DNA from: an uncultured Chryseobacterium sp.
GTDB taxonomy: Bacteria > Bacteroidota > Bacteroidia > Flavobacteriales > Weeksellaceae
DNA length: 64,000 bases
Direction: 5' to 3'
Assembly: GCA_913778085.1 (NCBI GenBank)
Contig: CAJYXJ010000068.1
Span: 1-64,000, forward strand
The notes under the pieces were generated by a model. It was not told the origin of the DNA. It worked only from the letters and a program-made list of their open reading frames with translations, and did no database searches. Positions 7,301 through 16,975 of this stretch are shown in pieces. The first letter of the stretch is position 1, and every line of letters begins with the position of its first letter. The position numbers were made by a program, and so were the translations under genes.

Positions 7301-9070
7301 CTAGAGCGGATTTACCAATTCCAAGAACCATTCTTTTACTTCGCCTTCCAGGAATGGGCCTAATTTTTCTTCGCAGGCTTTATGATAAGTATTCAGCCAG
7401 GTGATTTCTTCTTCGGAAAGGATTTCCTTGACGATCGTATCCTTAAAGAACGGACAGAACGTCAGCGTTTCAAACTCGTAGAAAGTGCCATGAATGGTCG
7501 TTTCAGCTTCTTTTACCGCGATCAGGTTTTCGTGACGGATGCCGTATTCGCCTTCCAGGTAATAACCCGGCTCGTTGGAACACACCATTCCGACCATCAG
7601 TTCCTGAGGATTCATATCTTTACGGATGTTCTGAGGACCTTCGTGTACATTCATGAAGCTTCCTACGCCATGACCGGTACCGTGGTTATAGTCTTTGCCT
7701 TCCATCCACAACGGTAGTCTGGCAATCGCATCCAGTTGTACCCCTCTCGTCCCTTTCGGAAATTTCACCATCGAAAGACGGATTAATCCCTGTAAAACCA
7801 AAGTAGAATTTCTTTTGAATTCCTCAGATACGGCGCCTAAAGCCAAAGTTCTTGTAATATCGGTAGTTCCTTCCAGGTACTGGCCTCCGGAATCCACCAG
7901 TATGCTGGCGTCGTTCGTTACCTCTTTGCTGCCTTCTTTTTTCGCGGAGTAATGCATGATCGCTCCGTTATCTTTGTATCCGACAATACTTCCGAAGCTC
8001 TCCCCTACGAAGTTCTCCCCTTCCGCACGGAAACCTCTCAGCTTTTCGCCAATGGAATATTCGTTCATGGTTTCCTTTCCGGCATGGTGCGTCAGCCAGT
8101 ACAGGAATTTCACCATAGCCACGCCGTCGCGCACCATTACTTTTCTGAAACCTTCCAGCTCCGTCTCATTCTTCTGGGCTTTCATCAGGTTTCCCGGAAC
8201 GGCCGCTTTGATGAATTCATTATCCGATTTTAATGCTTCAAAAATCGACTGGTTGCTGTTCGGGGAAACCAGTACTTTTTCATTGCTGAATGCTTTCAGA
8301 CAATTGTAGAATTCTTCGTACGGCATCATTTTCACCCAGGCTTCATCCATCTGCCTTCTGGATTCCACATCCATCTTATCCAGATCGGTGAAAAGTTTCG
8401 CATCGTTTTTTGTAATTACCAGATACCCTAAAAACACGGGATTGCTTTCAACATCGCTGCCCCGGAGGTTTAAGGTCCAGGCCACATCATCCAGACTTGA
8501 AATGATGTGTACCGTTGCGCACTGCTCTTCCATTTTCTGGCGGATGGCAGCTATTTTATCAATTACCGATTTCCCGGCTCTTTCCACAGGATGTACGAAA
8601 ATAGGATTTTTAGAAGGTACTCCTCTGTCTTTCCAGATTTCTTTCAATAGAGGAAGATCGGCAAGGGTAATATTTTTAGCATTTAATTTTTCTGTAAGAA
8701 GTTCCCAGTTGGCATGGGAAGTCGCCTGAGCATTCACGGCTACTTTTCCGTTCTCGGGAATTTCGGAAATGATCCAGTCGATGTAGTTTGGCGTACCTTC
8801 CATCCCGTCCTTGAAAAGATCGATTCCTGATCCGGCCAGCTCAATAGGTGCCTGGGTAAAGTATCTTCCGTCCGTCCAGAGCCCGGCTTTGTCTTTGGTA
8901 ATTACAACAAAACCTGCGGAACCCAGGAATCCGGATAACCAAGCCCTTTCCTGCCATTCCTGAGGCAGATATTCGCTCATATGCGGGTCGGCGGAATATA
9001 CTATAAATGCATCAACATTATTTTTCTGCATCTCTTCACGAAGTGCAGCTACTTTTTCCTTTGAAGTCAT
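7301..9070 (-). CDS. Xaa-Pro aminopeptidase (M24B family)
   Basis: This cytosolic dimetal peptidase removes N-terminal residues preceding proline. The 589 residues show the long three-domain form (APP1-like): two creatinase N-terminal domains (about 1-300) and a C-terminal pita-bread catalytic domain. Metal ligands are visible in order: Asp in LVDSGGQY, Asp in TTDITRT, His in HGTGHGVGS, Glu in SNEPGYY and Glu in RHENL. No signal peptide is present. The gene is monocistronic, with its own terminator at 7169-7200. Confidence 0.95.
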   Translation of the reverse strand: MTSKEKVAALREEMQKNNVDAFIVYSADPHMSEYLPQEWQERAWLSGFLGSAGFVVITKDKAGLWTDGRYFTQAPIELAGSGIDLFKDGMEGTPNYIDWIISEIPENGKVAVNAQATSHANWELLTEKLNAKNITLADLPLLKEIWKDRGVPSKNPIFVHPVERAGKSVIDKIAAIRQKMEEQCATVHIISSLDDVAWTLNLRGSDVESNPVFLGYLVITKNDAKLFTDLDKMDVESRRQMDEAWVKMMPYEEFYNCLKAFSNEKVLVSPNSNQSIFEALKSDNEFIKAAVPGNLMKAQKNETELEGFRKVMVRDGVAMVKFLYWLTHHAGKETMNEYSIGEKLRGFRAEGENFVGESFGSIVGYKDNGAIMHYSAKKEGSKEVTNDASILVDSGGQYLEGTTDITRTLALGAVSEEFKRNSTLVLQGLIRLSMVKFPKGTRGVQLDAIARLPLWMEGKDYNHGTGHGVGSFMNVHEGPQNIRKDMNPQELMVGMVCSNEPGYYLEGEYGIRHENLIAVKEAETTIHGTFYEFETLTFCPFFKDTIVKEILSEEEITWLNTYHKACEEKLGPFLEGEVKEWFLELVNPL

Positions 9071-9212
9071 TTTTTTATAATTTTTAAAGAGGTGAAGTTA
9101 CGAATTTATAGGTTATCCGGCAGTGTTTGGTGATGTTTTATCGGAATTTATTGCGGCCTATTGCCTGGTAGGATTAGAGCGGCGCTAAATACCATCTTAT
9201 CCTATTGTCTTT

Positions 9213-9569
9213 TTACTTCCCAACGATTACTTTCCGGTGTTCAGTTCCCCAATCAGCCAGGGTATCGATAATTTTCTTTAAAGTAAGACCGTATTCTGTC
9301 AGCTGATACTGCACCGTTACGGGTTGGGTGTCGAGGACGATCCGCTTGACAAGCTGGTTCATCTCCAGATCTTTCAGTTCTTTGCTGAGCATTTTATTGG
9401 AAATTCCTTTTACGTCGTTCAAAATATCAGAGAAACGTCTTTTGTTGTAATAGCAGACCGATGAAATGATTGAGATTTTCCACTTGCCGTTTAAAACATC
9501 CATGGCATCATGAACAGCCCTGATCTGTTTTTTGTTGTCGTCGTTAGCCAAGCATTTTATTTCCTCCAT
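9213..9569 (-). CDS. HxlR-family winged-helix transcriptional regulator
   Basis: The 118-residue protein has the HxlR core: DVLNGKWKISIISSV, FSDILNDVKGISNKMLSKEL and a wing ending VQYQLTEYGLTL. A Cys at position 6 resembles the redox or aldehyde-sensing Cys of family members such as HypR, YodB and QorR. It is divergent from an SDR oxidoreductase at 9731, the usual regulator-target layout. Five GTTAC motifs lie directly upstream of its start and probably form the operator. I infer control of the SDR gene in response to reactive electrophiles or quinones; the ligand is unknown. Confidence 0.92.
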   Translation of the reverse strand: MEEIKCLANDDNKKQIRAVHDAMDVLNGKWKISIISSVCYYNKRRFSDILNDVKGISNKMLSKELKDLEMNQLVKRIVLDTQPVTVQYQLTEYGLTLKKIIDTLADWGTEHRKVIVGK

Positions 9570-9570
9570 A

Positions 9571-9620
9571 AGTTACCTTGTTACTCAAAAGCTACTGTTA
9601 CTTTTAGTTACAAAGTTACT
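9571..9620. promoter_or_regulatory. Clustered GTTACT motifs, candidate HxlR operator
   Basis: AGTTAC/GTTACT occurs at 9571, 9580, 9597, 9606 and 9615 within 50 bp just upstream of the HxlR gene. HxlR-type dimers bind repeated motifs of this size near their own promoters, and the divergent SDR gene starts about 110 bp away. Confidence 0.5.
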
Positions 9621-9730
9621 AAAATAAATTCATACCGCTTAAATTTGCCTTGTTAAAGAAATCGATTTCAAAAACAGATCATTTAAAAAGTCTCAGACAA
9701 AATTAATTTCATCATTTAAAATTTAAAAAA

Positions 9731-10465
9731 ATGAATTTCACAGATAAAAAAGTAATCATTACCGGCGGGAGTGCAGGAATCGGCTTAGCTACAGCAAAAA
9801 AATTTATTGCAAAAGGAGCAGGCGTTCTGGTAACGGGAAGAAATACAGCCACTCTGGATCAGGCATCAGCATCTATTAACAGCCCTGAATTCAAAACTTT
9901 AACCTCTGATATTTCCAAGCTTGAAGATATTGCAGTATTGGAAAAAGAAATTTCGGAAAGCGGAAAAAAAGTTGATGTATTGGTACTGAACGCAGGAATT
10001 GCAAAACAATTCTCAATAGAGGAAACCACAGAAGAAGTATTTGATGACCTTTTCAACATCAATGTGAAAGGACTGTTCTTCACTTTGCAGAAACTCATTC
10101 CTCATTTAGCGGAAGGAGCTTCCGTTATTCTTATTTCCTCCGGGGTTTCCGTGAGCGGATATGCGCAGATGGGCGCTTATGCCGCAACAAAAAGCGCAGT
10201 GGATGCCATCGCACGTACCGCAGCCATTGAACTGGCAGACCGGAAAATAAGAGTCAATACCGTGGCTCCCGGATTAACCGATACGCCGATGAACCACCAG
10301 ACGCCGGAAGATATCAAAAATGCCATTGCCGCTGCAGTTCCCCTGAAACGGATCGGGGAAGCTGAAGAAATCGCCAATGCCATCATATTCCTGGCTTCAG
10401 ACGAAGCTTCCTACATTTCAGGTTCCTACCTGCCGGTAGACGGAGGGGTAACCATCCGCAGATAA
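9731..10465 (+). CDS. SDR-family NAD(P)-dependent oxidoreductase
   Basis: The 244-residue classical short-chain dehydrogenase shows the cofactor motif TGGSAGIG at 11-18, NAG at 87-89, catalytic Ser137, and YAATK with Tyr150 and Lys154. The C-terminus has the usual PG motif region and ends with DGG. An arginine after the first strand region (TGRN) suggests NADP(H) preference. Substrate cannot be read from sequence. It faces an HxlR regulator and is probably its target. A long hairpin terminator follows. Confidence 0.93.
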   Translation: MNFTDKKVIITGGSAGIGLATAKKFIAKGAGVLVTGRNTATLDQASASINSPEFKTLTSDISKLEDIAVLEKEISESGKKVDVLVLNAGIAKQFSIEETTEEVFDDLFNINVKGLFFTLQKLIPHLAEGASVILISSGVSVSGYAQMGAYAATKSAVDAIARTAAIELADRKIRVNTVAPGLTDTPMNHQTPEDIKNAIAAAVPLKRIGEAEEIANAIIFLASDEASYISGSYLPVDGGVTIRR

Positions 10466-10490
10466 AATGTATTCATCCGCTTTTGCGCAC

Positions 10491-10532
10491 AGCGTCGTTA
10501 GGTTTCACATTCAGAAACCTGACGATGCTTTT
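10491..10532 (+). terminator. Terminator after the SDR gene
   Basis: AGCGTCGTTAGGTTTC pairs with GAAACCTGACGATGCT (one mismatch, one wobble) around a 7-base loop and is followed by TTTTTA. Confidence 0.8.
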
Positions 10533-10584
10533 TAAAATTTAAATTCATAGCTATGTGTTGCAAAAATTGATATTCAAGTTATTG

Positions 10585-11795
10585 TTAATTTCCATTACCT
10601 TCTGCAGACATTCTGAAATTTCTTGTTTTCACATAATTCCAGATCAGGTACAGCAGAAAGACAGCGAGCCATACACTCATGACAACGGTCACGAAAATAA
10701 TTCGGATGGCGGGATGAAGGTAATTGGGTTTATAGAATAGACGCTCGATGACTGTAAATCTTTCCTTTAATTTAGTCCTATCAAAAGTATTCCGGATTTC
10801 ATTGAGGGATTCACGGGGATGATCGCGGTAATAAAAGACATCATGATTCAGGTCCTCAGGAACGATCTGCGATTCTATATTGTATTTCTTAAGCAAAGCC
10901 GTGAAGTTTCGGAATGAATGAAGCAGCGAGTCCTGATCGTATTTATAAAGTAATTTGTATCTCGTTACCGCATTCTGGTACTGTTGTGCCGTTTGGGAAG
11001 CATGATGAACGGGACTGTACAAAATCTTATTTTCCAAGAAGATACAGACCTCTCCGCCATCTTCCGGATATACCTCAACGCCTTTGAATATAATTTCCGT
11101 ACGGTCTCCGACGGTTTTTTTTGAGATAATTCTTTTGGTAAACGTATCAGGTTCAATTCCCAGATCACCCATTCCTGAAATAATCTTAGAACTTACGTTT
11201 TTGTAATCGGTACTTAATACTTTCAAGGTATCTATACTGTAATAGTTTGTTTTAACGGAATAATATTCCGAATTACCGGGATCGTAAAAGGCAGTATCCC
11301 TTTCTGCAATCACCGGATAAGGTTCAGGATATAAAATATTCTCCGGATTGAATAATTCATCGGAACTGTAGGAAGTATAATTGTATAAAAAAGGATTTAA
11401 GACATTGAGCAAAGTTTTGTCTTTGTTAAAATCTTTTTCAGGAAGCTCCGTCCTCATTTTGGCATTCAACCCGAAACTGTAGCTGATAAAAAAAGTTAGT
11501 GAAAGAAAGGAAATAAGTAATAGGGAAGCCCCGATCTTCATCGTACCGGCCATGCCATATTTTTTCTTGGAATGGTTTCTCAATAACAAAACAAGAAAGC
11601 AGAACAGAAACAGGCCGGTAAAAAAAAATGAGAAATAGAAACATCATCATAAAATTTGAACCGGTAAAACTCCGTATAGATATCAATTTTGTGGATCCCT
11701 TCAAACTTAAAGTATCCATAGATGAAATAGGCCAGATGAATTAAGCTTAAAACAACTACGGATCTGATTAGAAATATTTTTAATTTTTTGTCCAT
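10585..11795 (-). pseudogene. Multi-pass membrane protein split by a frameshift in a T9 tract
   Basis: Two reading frames belong together. The upstream one starts at 11795 (MDKKLKIFLIRSVVVLSL) and runs to a stop near 11580 in a nonsense tail. The downstream one covers 10585-11589 without a good start. At 11620-11628 the coding strand has nine T. One extra T would continue the frame as HFFFTGLFLFCFLVLLL into the second frame, giving about 403 residues. The restored protein would have four hydrophobic segments: near residue 10, near 60, just after the join, and near the C-terminus. The function is unknown. The break may be a real mutation, slippage-based switching, or a homopolymer sequencing error. 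The gene precedes no obvious partner. Confidence 0.7.
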
Positions 11796-11833
11796 AATTG
11801 AACCGTTTATTTTTTAAAATATAGGATGTATAT

Positions 11834-12673
11834 TCATTCAAGTTCAATGGAATTGTTATTTTCCTTATAATATTCCTGGATTTTCCTGGTTCTCATTTTT
11901 TCATATTCCATATCTGAGTATGAAGTCCCGTCAGGCATAGTCGACGTTAAGCTGGCAATATTATACCTCTGCTTAAGTTCTCTCAGTCTGTTCATCGGAT
12001 CTTTTATATAATCTTCAAGGGCTTTTTTATACCGGCTTTCTGTCACCGGAATATAGGCAGATAAATTAAGTTTTACATCTCTGAACTTCTCAATTCCTTT
12101 CAGTTCCCAGGTGTGCTGTTTTTTGGTATCTTCGATCTTGACTATTAATCCCGGAAGTCCCGAAAATTTATAAGGGCCTTCGGAAACGGGAATTTCATTG
12201 GTAAACCATGCATTATACTTTCTTCCTTTATATTCTACCGTGGCCCGCTGACACTTTTTACCCTGTATCAGATCAGTTTCTGCTCCGATCTGCCAATCCA
12301 AGGTAATATGTTGAATGATTTTGAACCGGTCTGTGCTCACCGGAAGGTAAGATATTACTTCATTGGACCGCCAGTCTTTCCGAATGATGCCGCGGATTTT
12401 TCCCTGTGGAAAAATACTCGTTGAAACCGCCCTGTCCGAAGGAATCCCTTCCGGATCCAGTTTCTGTGTAATGGCGGAGTCTCTTTTTACTTTTGCCAGA
12501 CTGAAGTAAGTGGATCCGTTTTTATCAATAAACAGGCCCATCAGTTCGGTTTCGGTCTTTTCTAAATGTAAAGAATCGGGCTTGTAGGTATACGCATAAG
12601 TAAAGTTATATTTTTGACTAAAACAAAATACGGAGATTAAAAAACTAAGTATGAATATTCCTTTTCTGATCAT
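11834..12673 (-). CDS. GLPGLI family protein
   Basis: This 279-residue exported protein has a cleavable signal peptide at about 1-19 (ILSFLISVFCFSQ). The family signature GLPGLI lies in FSGLPGLIVKIED at about residue 169. Members of this family (TIGR01200) are Bacteroidota-specific and secreted or periplasmic; their function is not established. The start at 12673 is supported by the signal peptide directly after it. It lies 39 bp upstream of the frameshifted membrane protein on the same strand, so both may share a transcript. Confidence 0.9.
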   Translation of the reverse strand: MIRKGIFILSFLISVFCFSQKYNFTYAYTYKPDSLHLEKTETELMGLFIDKNGSTYFSLAKVKRDSAITQKLDPEGIPSDRAVSTSIFPQGKIRGIIRKDWRSNEVISYLPVSTDRFKIIQHITLDWQIGAETDLIQGKKCQRATVEYKGRKYNAWFTNEIPVSEGPYKFSGLPGLIVKIEDTKKQHTWELKGIEKFRDVKLNLSAYIPVTESRYKKALEDYIKDPMNRLRELKQRYNIASLTSTMPDGTSYSDMEYEKMRTRKIQEYYKENNNSIELE

Positions 12674-12868
12674 TTTGCAAAGACGTTAAATTAAGACGTT
12701 AATATAATCAAATATAACCACGTACAAGTGAATTAAATTTCAGATTTTATAATTAAATTATATCATATGTGATATTTAAGCCTTAAACTTACCATCTCTT
12801 CAGCTCAAAAATGATGTCCAGATCAGAAACTGAAAGATTTTGGAAAGGTTATTGCTTACTTACACAAT

Positions 12869-13306
12869 ATGGAAAGCCAGAATTATAAAAACCACAGGAA
12901 ATTTTATCCGCCGCATCACTTTATCTATCTTCCATTATTAATGGTACTGCAGATTTTCGGGATTTATAAAACTTTTAATGACGAATCGCATGAGCTGATC
13001 TGGATTTTATTTTCTGTTGTTGTTTTCTTGATTTTATACCTGGCCATCATGGTGCGGCAGCATTACGCGCTCGGACTGCAGAACCGGATGGTGAGACTGG
13101 AATTCAAACAACGGTATTTCGAGATTTTCCAGCTGAGATCGGATGAGGTGGAAAGTAAATTGACCTTCGACCAGATCGCCGCTTTGAGATTCGCTTACGA
13201 CGACGAATTTAAGACCTTTCTAGAAAAAGCGCTGAAAGAAAATATGAAAGGAAATGAGATCAAAAAATCCATCATCAAATGGAAAGCCGATCTCCATAGA
13301 GTTTGA
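12869..13306 (+). CDS. Small membrane protein (DUF6526-like)
   Basis: The 145 residues begin with a soluble stretch (QNYKNHRKFYPPHHF), followed by two membrane helices at about 17-35 and 44-64, and then a charged helical cytosolic domain with LRSDEVESKLTFDQIAALR. The layout matches a family of unknown function common in Bacteroidota, which I recall as DUF6526. It precedes a mini-lipoprotein and topoisomerase IB with short gaps on the same strand, so co-transcription is plausible. Confidence 0.75.
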   Translation: MESQNYKNHRKFYPPHHFIYLPLLMVLQIFGIYKTFNDESHELIWILFSVVVFLILYLAIMVRQHYALGLQNRMVRLEFKQRYFEIFQLRSDEVESKLTFDQIAALRFAYDDEFKTFLEKALKENMKGNEIKKSIIKWKADLHRV

Positions 13307-13333
13307 AAATAATAAACACCAAAATAAATTATC

Positions 13334-13501
13334 ATGAAAAAATTGAGCTTATACAGCATGACGGTATTATGTCTGCTGATGTTAACAAGCTGCGAAGCAG
13401 TAGAAACAATCTTTAAAGCAGGAATGTGGTGGGGCATCATCGTAGTGGTCGGCGTAATAGCCCTTATTTTGTGGCTGTTCTCAAGGGGTAGAAACTCTTA
13501 A
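13334..13501 (+). CDS. Small lipoprotein with one membrane helix
   Basis: A 55-residue ORF starts ATGAAAAAATTGAGC and stops at 13499-13501. It has a lipobox ending LMLTSC at Cys20 and then a tryptophan-containing hydrophobic helix (WWGIIVVVGVIALILWLF), followed by a short basic tail. Similar peptides occur in many flavobacteria and are often misnamed in databases. It lies 27 bp after the DUF6526-like gene and 10 bp before topoisomerase IB. No function is known. Confidence 0.75.
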   Translation: MKKLSLYSMTVLCLLMLTSCEAVETIFKAGMWWGIIVVVGVIALILWLFSRGRNS

Positions 13502-13511
13502 CCAAAGTCTT

Positions 13512-14615
13512 ATGGAAAATTCAGACCTAGAACTCATCACCCATCTGAAGCCTTCGAAGATTGTAAAAATTATGAAAGATCCGGTAGCTTCTGCAAAGGC
13601 GGTACATCTTATTTATACCTCCGATGCAGAAACAGCCGGAATTACCCGGAAAAAAACCGGTAAGAAATATTCGTATTACAGGGATGGCGAAAAAATAAAA
13701 GATAAAGAAGAAATTACCAGGATCAACAAGCTGGTAATCCCTCCTGCCTGGGAAAATGTCTGGATCTGTGCATTGGATAACGGTCATCTCCAGGCTACCG
13801 GAATAGATGTTAAGAAAAGAAAACAGTACCGGTATCACCCGCTTTGGAGTGCGTTGAGAAACCACACCAAATTTTACAGGATGCTCCAGTTCGGTTATGC
13901 TTTGCCTGATATCAGGCTGCAGGTGGAAAAAGATCTTGCTTTGCGGAATTTTGAAAAGAGAAAAATCCTTGCCCTGATCGTAAGTCTCATGCAGAAGACC
14001 AATATCCGTATCGGAAATAATGCTTATGAAAAGCTTTACGGCTCTTTTGGACTGACCACTTTAAAAGGCAAACACGTTAAAATTCAAGGGCAGAAAATTA
14101 CGTTTCATTTCAAGGGTAAAAAAGGAGTAATGCATGACATCGACCTCAAGAGCCGGAGACTTTCAAAATTGATCCAGAAATGCAAGGATATTCCGGGAAG
14201 AGAGCTATTCCAATATATCGATGATGAGGGCAACCGCCATACCGTAGATTCAGGAATGGTGAATGAGTACATCAAGGAAATCAGTGGTGAAGATTTTACG
14301 GCCAAAGACTTCAGGACATGGTCCGGAACGGTAAGTGCACTTATTGCATTTAAAGAAATCGGATACGCGGAAACCCATACCGAATACAAGAAAAAAGTTA
14401 AAGAAGCCCTTGAAATGGTAGCTTCCCACTTAGGCAATACCAGCACGGTCTGCCGTAAATATTATGTCCATCCTCTGGTAATCAACCTGTACGAAAACAA
14501 TACGATCAAAAAATACCTTGATGAGCTTGAACAGATTGAAGAAAATGACGGGAAAGCTGGCCTGACCCATGAGGAAAAGCTTGTGCTGAAAATCCTGGAA
14601 AACGAAAAGATTTAG
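13512..14615 (+). CDS. DNA topoisomerase IB
   Basis: The 367-residue enzyme relaxes supercoils through a 3'-phosphotyrosyl intermediate. It has an N-terminal beta domain (about 1-110) and a catalytic domain with the tyrosine-recombinase-like pentad. LMQKTNIRIGN carries the first Arg, FKGKKG the Lys, KDFRTWSG the second Arg, and CRKYYVHP the nucleophile (Tyr318, before VHP). The size matches the poxvirus/deinococcal small type IB group that is widespread in soil bacteria. It follows a mini-lipoprotein by 10 bp. Confidence 0.95.
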   Translation: MENSDLELITHLKPSKIVKIMKDPVASAKAVHLIYTSDAETAGITRKKTGKKYSYYRDGEKIKDKEEITRINKLVIPPAWENVWICALDNGHLQATGIDVKKRKQYRYHPLWSALRNHTKFYRMLQFGYALPDIRLQVEKDLALRNFEKRKILALIVSLMQKTNIRIGNNAYEKLYGSFGLTTLKGKHVKIQGQKITFHFKGKKGVMHDIDLKSRRLSKLIQKCKDIPGRELFQYIDDEGNRHTVDSGMVNEYIKEISGEDFTAKDFRTWSGTVSALIAFKEIGYAETHTEYKKKVKEALEMVASHLGNTSTVCRKYYVHPLVINLYENNTIKKYLDELEQIEENDGKAGLTHEEKLVLKILENEKI

Positions 14616-14934
14616 AAAGTAAATGGTGAATGGTCAATACGCTTTGCTGATGAATTTTAAAATATAATTTTACGAACGCCTTATTCATTTAAATTTGGTT
14701 ACAGCAGATCCTAGAATTGACCATTGACTATTGAGCATTCACTATAAAAGTAACCCCCCATCATTCACAAATTGACAAATGCAGCAAATTCACTATTCAC
14801 ATTATTCCCTGTTGTCATTTGCTGAGTGTAAAGTTTATACTGAGCCTGTCTGAGTGCCCTTACAGACGAGAAACAGGCGAAATCTTTTTATAGAAAACTT
14901 TATGAGTGTCTAAAGTATTTGACTCATAAAAACT

Positions 14935-15057
14935 GACTAGCGAATTCGCTATTCATTATTCTCCTACGCAGTAAAATTCACCATTCAAAAAACCACCCCG
15001 TCAAAAATTATTTCGTAATTTTCGCCACTCCTCCTCAGGAGTGGAATTTCGATTAAG
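14935..15057. repeat. Long dispersed repeat shared with 54100-54210
   Basis: AAAATTCACCATTC, then ACCACCCCGTCAAAAATTA, then a palindrome around TTCGTAATTTTCGCCAC, then a short inverted repeat and AATTTCGATTAAGG. The same order of blocks is found at about 54115-54210. It is noncoding and lies near gene ends in both places. Confidence 0.65.
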
Positions 15058-15282
15058 GTTCTGACGGTTGTCTTTTTTTACTACCTCCAATTTGATAACC
15101 CATTTTTTTTATTCAAGAAACTGACAAGCACGTAGTATCCGATGCTGTCATTTGCTGAACGAAGTCCCTCGCGAACTAAAAATACGTGAATCTTTACAAC
15201 AAAACTTTGCGAGCCCCGCGTCAAAAGAGGTCTAAGCCTGTAGAAATTAACAGGCGCAACGAATTCACCATTCACCTCGCTC

Positions 15283-15317
15283 TTTGCCGGAGACCTCAAA
15301 TAAATGTTGTAAATTTG
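15283..15317 (+). promoter_or_regulatory. Candidate promoter of pruA
   Basis: TTTG (15283-15286) and TAAATTTG (15310-15317), 23 bases apart, resemble the Bacteroidota -33 and -7 elements. Transcription would start near 15322, about 28 bases before the chosen ATG at 15350. Confidence 0.5.
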
Positions 15318-15349
15318 TATTCTCAGAAAATAAAAAATATACAACGAAT

Positions 15350-16975
15350 ATGGCAAAAGCAATTTCGCAAGTACCCTTCGCGGTAAACGAGCCGGTAAAT
15401 TCTTATGCACCGGGAACCCCGGAAGTAAAAAGCCTGATCGCCCAATATAAAAAAATGTGGGCGGAGAAAGTGGAAATCCCTATGATCATCAATGGTGAAG
15501 AAGTAAGGACAGGAGATCAAGTTCAGCTTCAGTCACCCCAGGATCATGCCCACGACTTCGGGTTCTATCACAGAGGGACGATGCAGCACGTAGACGATGC
15601 CATCAATGCGGCACTGGCTGCCAAGAAAGAATGGAACGAACTGGGCTGGGAACACCGGGCGGCGATTTTCTTGAAAGCAGCTGATTTATTAGCCGGACCT
15701 TACAGAGACGTGATTAATGCAGCAACCATGATCGGACAGTCTAAAAACGTTCATCAGGCTGAAATCGATGCGGCATGCGAATTCATTGACTTCTTAAGAT
15801 TCAACGTAGAATTTATGACGGAAATGTATTCCGAGCAGCCAGTTTCGGACGCCGGAATTTGGAACCGTGTAGAATACAGACCTTTGGAAGGATTCTGTTT
15901 TGCAGTTACCCCGTTCAACTTTACGGCAATTTCCGGAAACTTGCCGGCATGTATGGCGATGCTGGGGAACGTTGTGGTTTGGAAACCTTCCGATAAGCAG
16001 ATCTATTCTGCAAAAGTAATCATGGACGTTCTTACGGAAGCAGGTCTTCCGAAAGGGGTAATCAACATGATTTTTACCGACGGGAAAGAAACCGCTGAAA
16101 AAGTACTGGCGCACAGAGATTTTGCCGGACTTCACTTTACCGGTTCCACGAAAGTATTCCAGGGAATGTGGAAAATGATCGGTGATAACATCCATAATTA
16201 CAGAACCTACCCGAGAATCGTCGGGGAAACCGGAGGAAAAGATTTCGTGATCGCCCACCCTTCTGCCAACGCGGCGGCAGTAGCGACTGCTTTGGTAAGA
16301 GGTGCTTTTGAATACCAGGGACAGAAATGCTCGGCAGCTTCCAGAGCCTATATCCCACAGTCTCTTTGGGCTGAGGTGAAAAAAGTAATGGAAACGCAGG
16401 TTGCGTCCATCAAAATCGGTTCTCCTGAAGATCCGTCCAACTTTGTAAATGCGGTAATCGATAAAAACTCTTTCGAAAAATGCAAGGGATATATCGACAG
16501 AGCCAACGCATCGGGAGAGGCAGACGTAGTAATCGGCGGAAAAACCGATGATTCCAAAGGATGGTTTGTACATCCTACCGTGATCGAAACTACCAATCCA
16601 CAGTATGAAAGCATGGTTGAGGAAATTTTCGGCCCTATTCTATCGGTGTATGTATATGAAGATTCAAAGTGGGCGGAAACCCTTGAGCTGGTAGATTCTT
16701 CTTCTCCGTATTCATTAACCGGATCTGTTTTCGCACAGGACCGTTATGCCATCAACGAGGCATTTAAGGCATTGGAAAATGCATCCGGAAATTTCTATAT
16801 TAATGATAAACCGACAGGAGCCGTAGTCGGGCAGCAGCCTTTCGGAGGTGGAAGAGCTTCAGGAACGAATGACAAAGCCGGCTCCAAGATGAACCTTTTG
16901 AGATGGACTTCCGTAAGATCCATTAAAGAAACGTTTGTTTCCCCTAAAGATTATAAATATCCGTACCTTGGATAA
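15350..16975 (+). CDS. pruA: L-glutamate gamma-semialdehyde (1-pyrroline-5-carboxylate) dehydrogenase
   Basis: This enzyme oxidises the proline-degradation intermediate to glutamate with NAD+. It is an aldehyde dehydrogenase of the single-domain, eukaryote-like type, 541 residues. It shows FAVTPFNFTAISGN, VVWKPSD, the Glu in VGETGGKDF, the nucleophile Cys in EYQGQKCSAASR and PFGGGRASGTND. I start at ATG 15350 (MAKAISQVPFAV), where family similarity begins. An upstream in-frame ATG at 15284 lies at the promoter. No proline dehydrogenase gene is adjacent. A terminator follows at 17010. Confidence 0.96.
   Translation: MAKAISQVPFAVNEPVNSYAPGTPEVKSLIAQYKKMWAEKVEIPMIINGEEVRTGDQVQLQSPQDHAHDFGFYHRGTMQHVDDAINAALAAKKEWNELGWEHRAAIFLKAADLLAGPYRDVINAATMIGQSKNVHQAEIDAACEFIDFLRFNVEFMTEMYSEQPVSDAGIWNRVEYRPLEGFCFAVTPFNFTAISGNLPACMAMLGNVVVWKPSDKQIYSAKVIMDVLTEAGLPKGVINMIFTDGKETAEKVLAHRDFAGLHFTGSTKVFQGMWKMIGDNIHNYRTYPRIVGETGGKDFVIAHPSANAAAVATALVRGAFEYQGQKCSAASRAYIPQSLWAEVKKVMETQVASIKIGSPEDPSNFVNAVIDKNSFEKCKGYIDRANASGEADVVIGGKTDDSKGWFVHPTVIETTNPQYESMVEEIFGPILSVYVYEDSKWAETLELVDSSSPYSLTGSVFAQDRYAINEAFKALENASGNFYINDKPTGAVVGQQPFGGGRASGTNDKAGSKMNLLRWTSVRSIKETFVSPKDYKYPYLG

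Larger units (their letters stand above)
14616..15349. other. Repeat-rich intergenic region before pruA
   Basis: About 0.7 kb without a supported gene. Dispersed repeats occur at 14617-14750 (ATGGTGAATGGTCAATACGC and reverse-type blocks) and at 14935-15057 (CACCATTCA, CCCCGTCAAAAATTATTTCG, and a GCCACTCCTCCTCAGGAGTG hairpin). TGTCATTTGCTGA occurs twice, near 14812 and 15147. The pruA promoter lies at its right end. Confidence 0.65.

Noticed and set aside
15284-15349. 22-residue extension of PruA
   Set aside because: The upstream ATG lies inside the -33/-7 promoter region, and family similarity begins at MAKAISQ.
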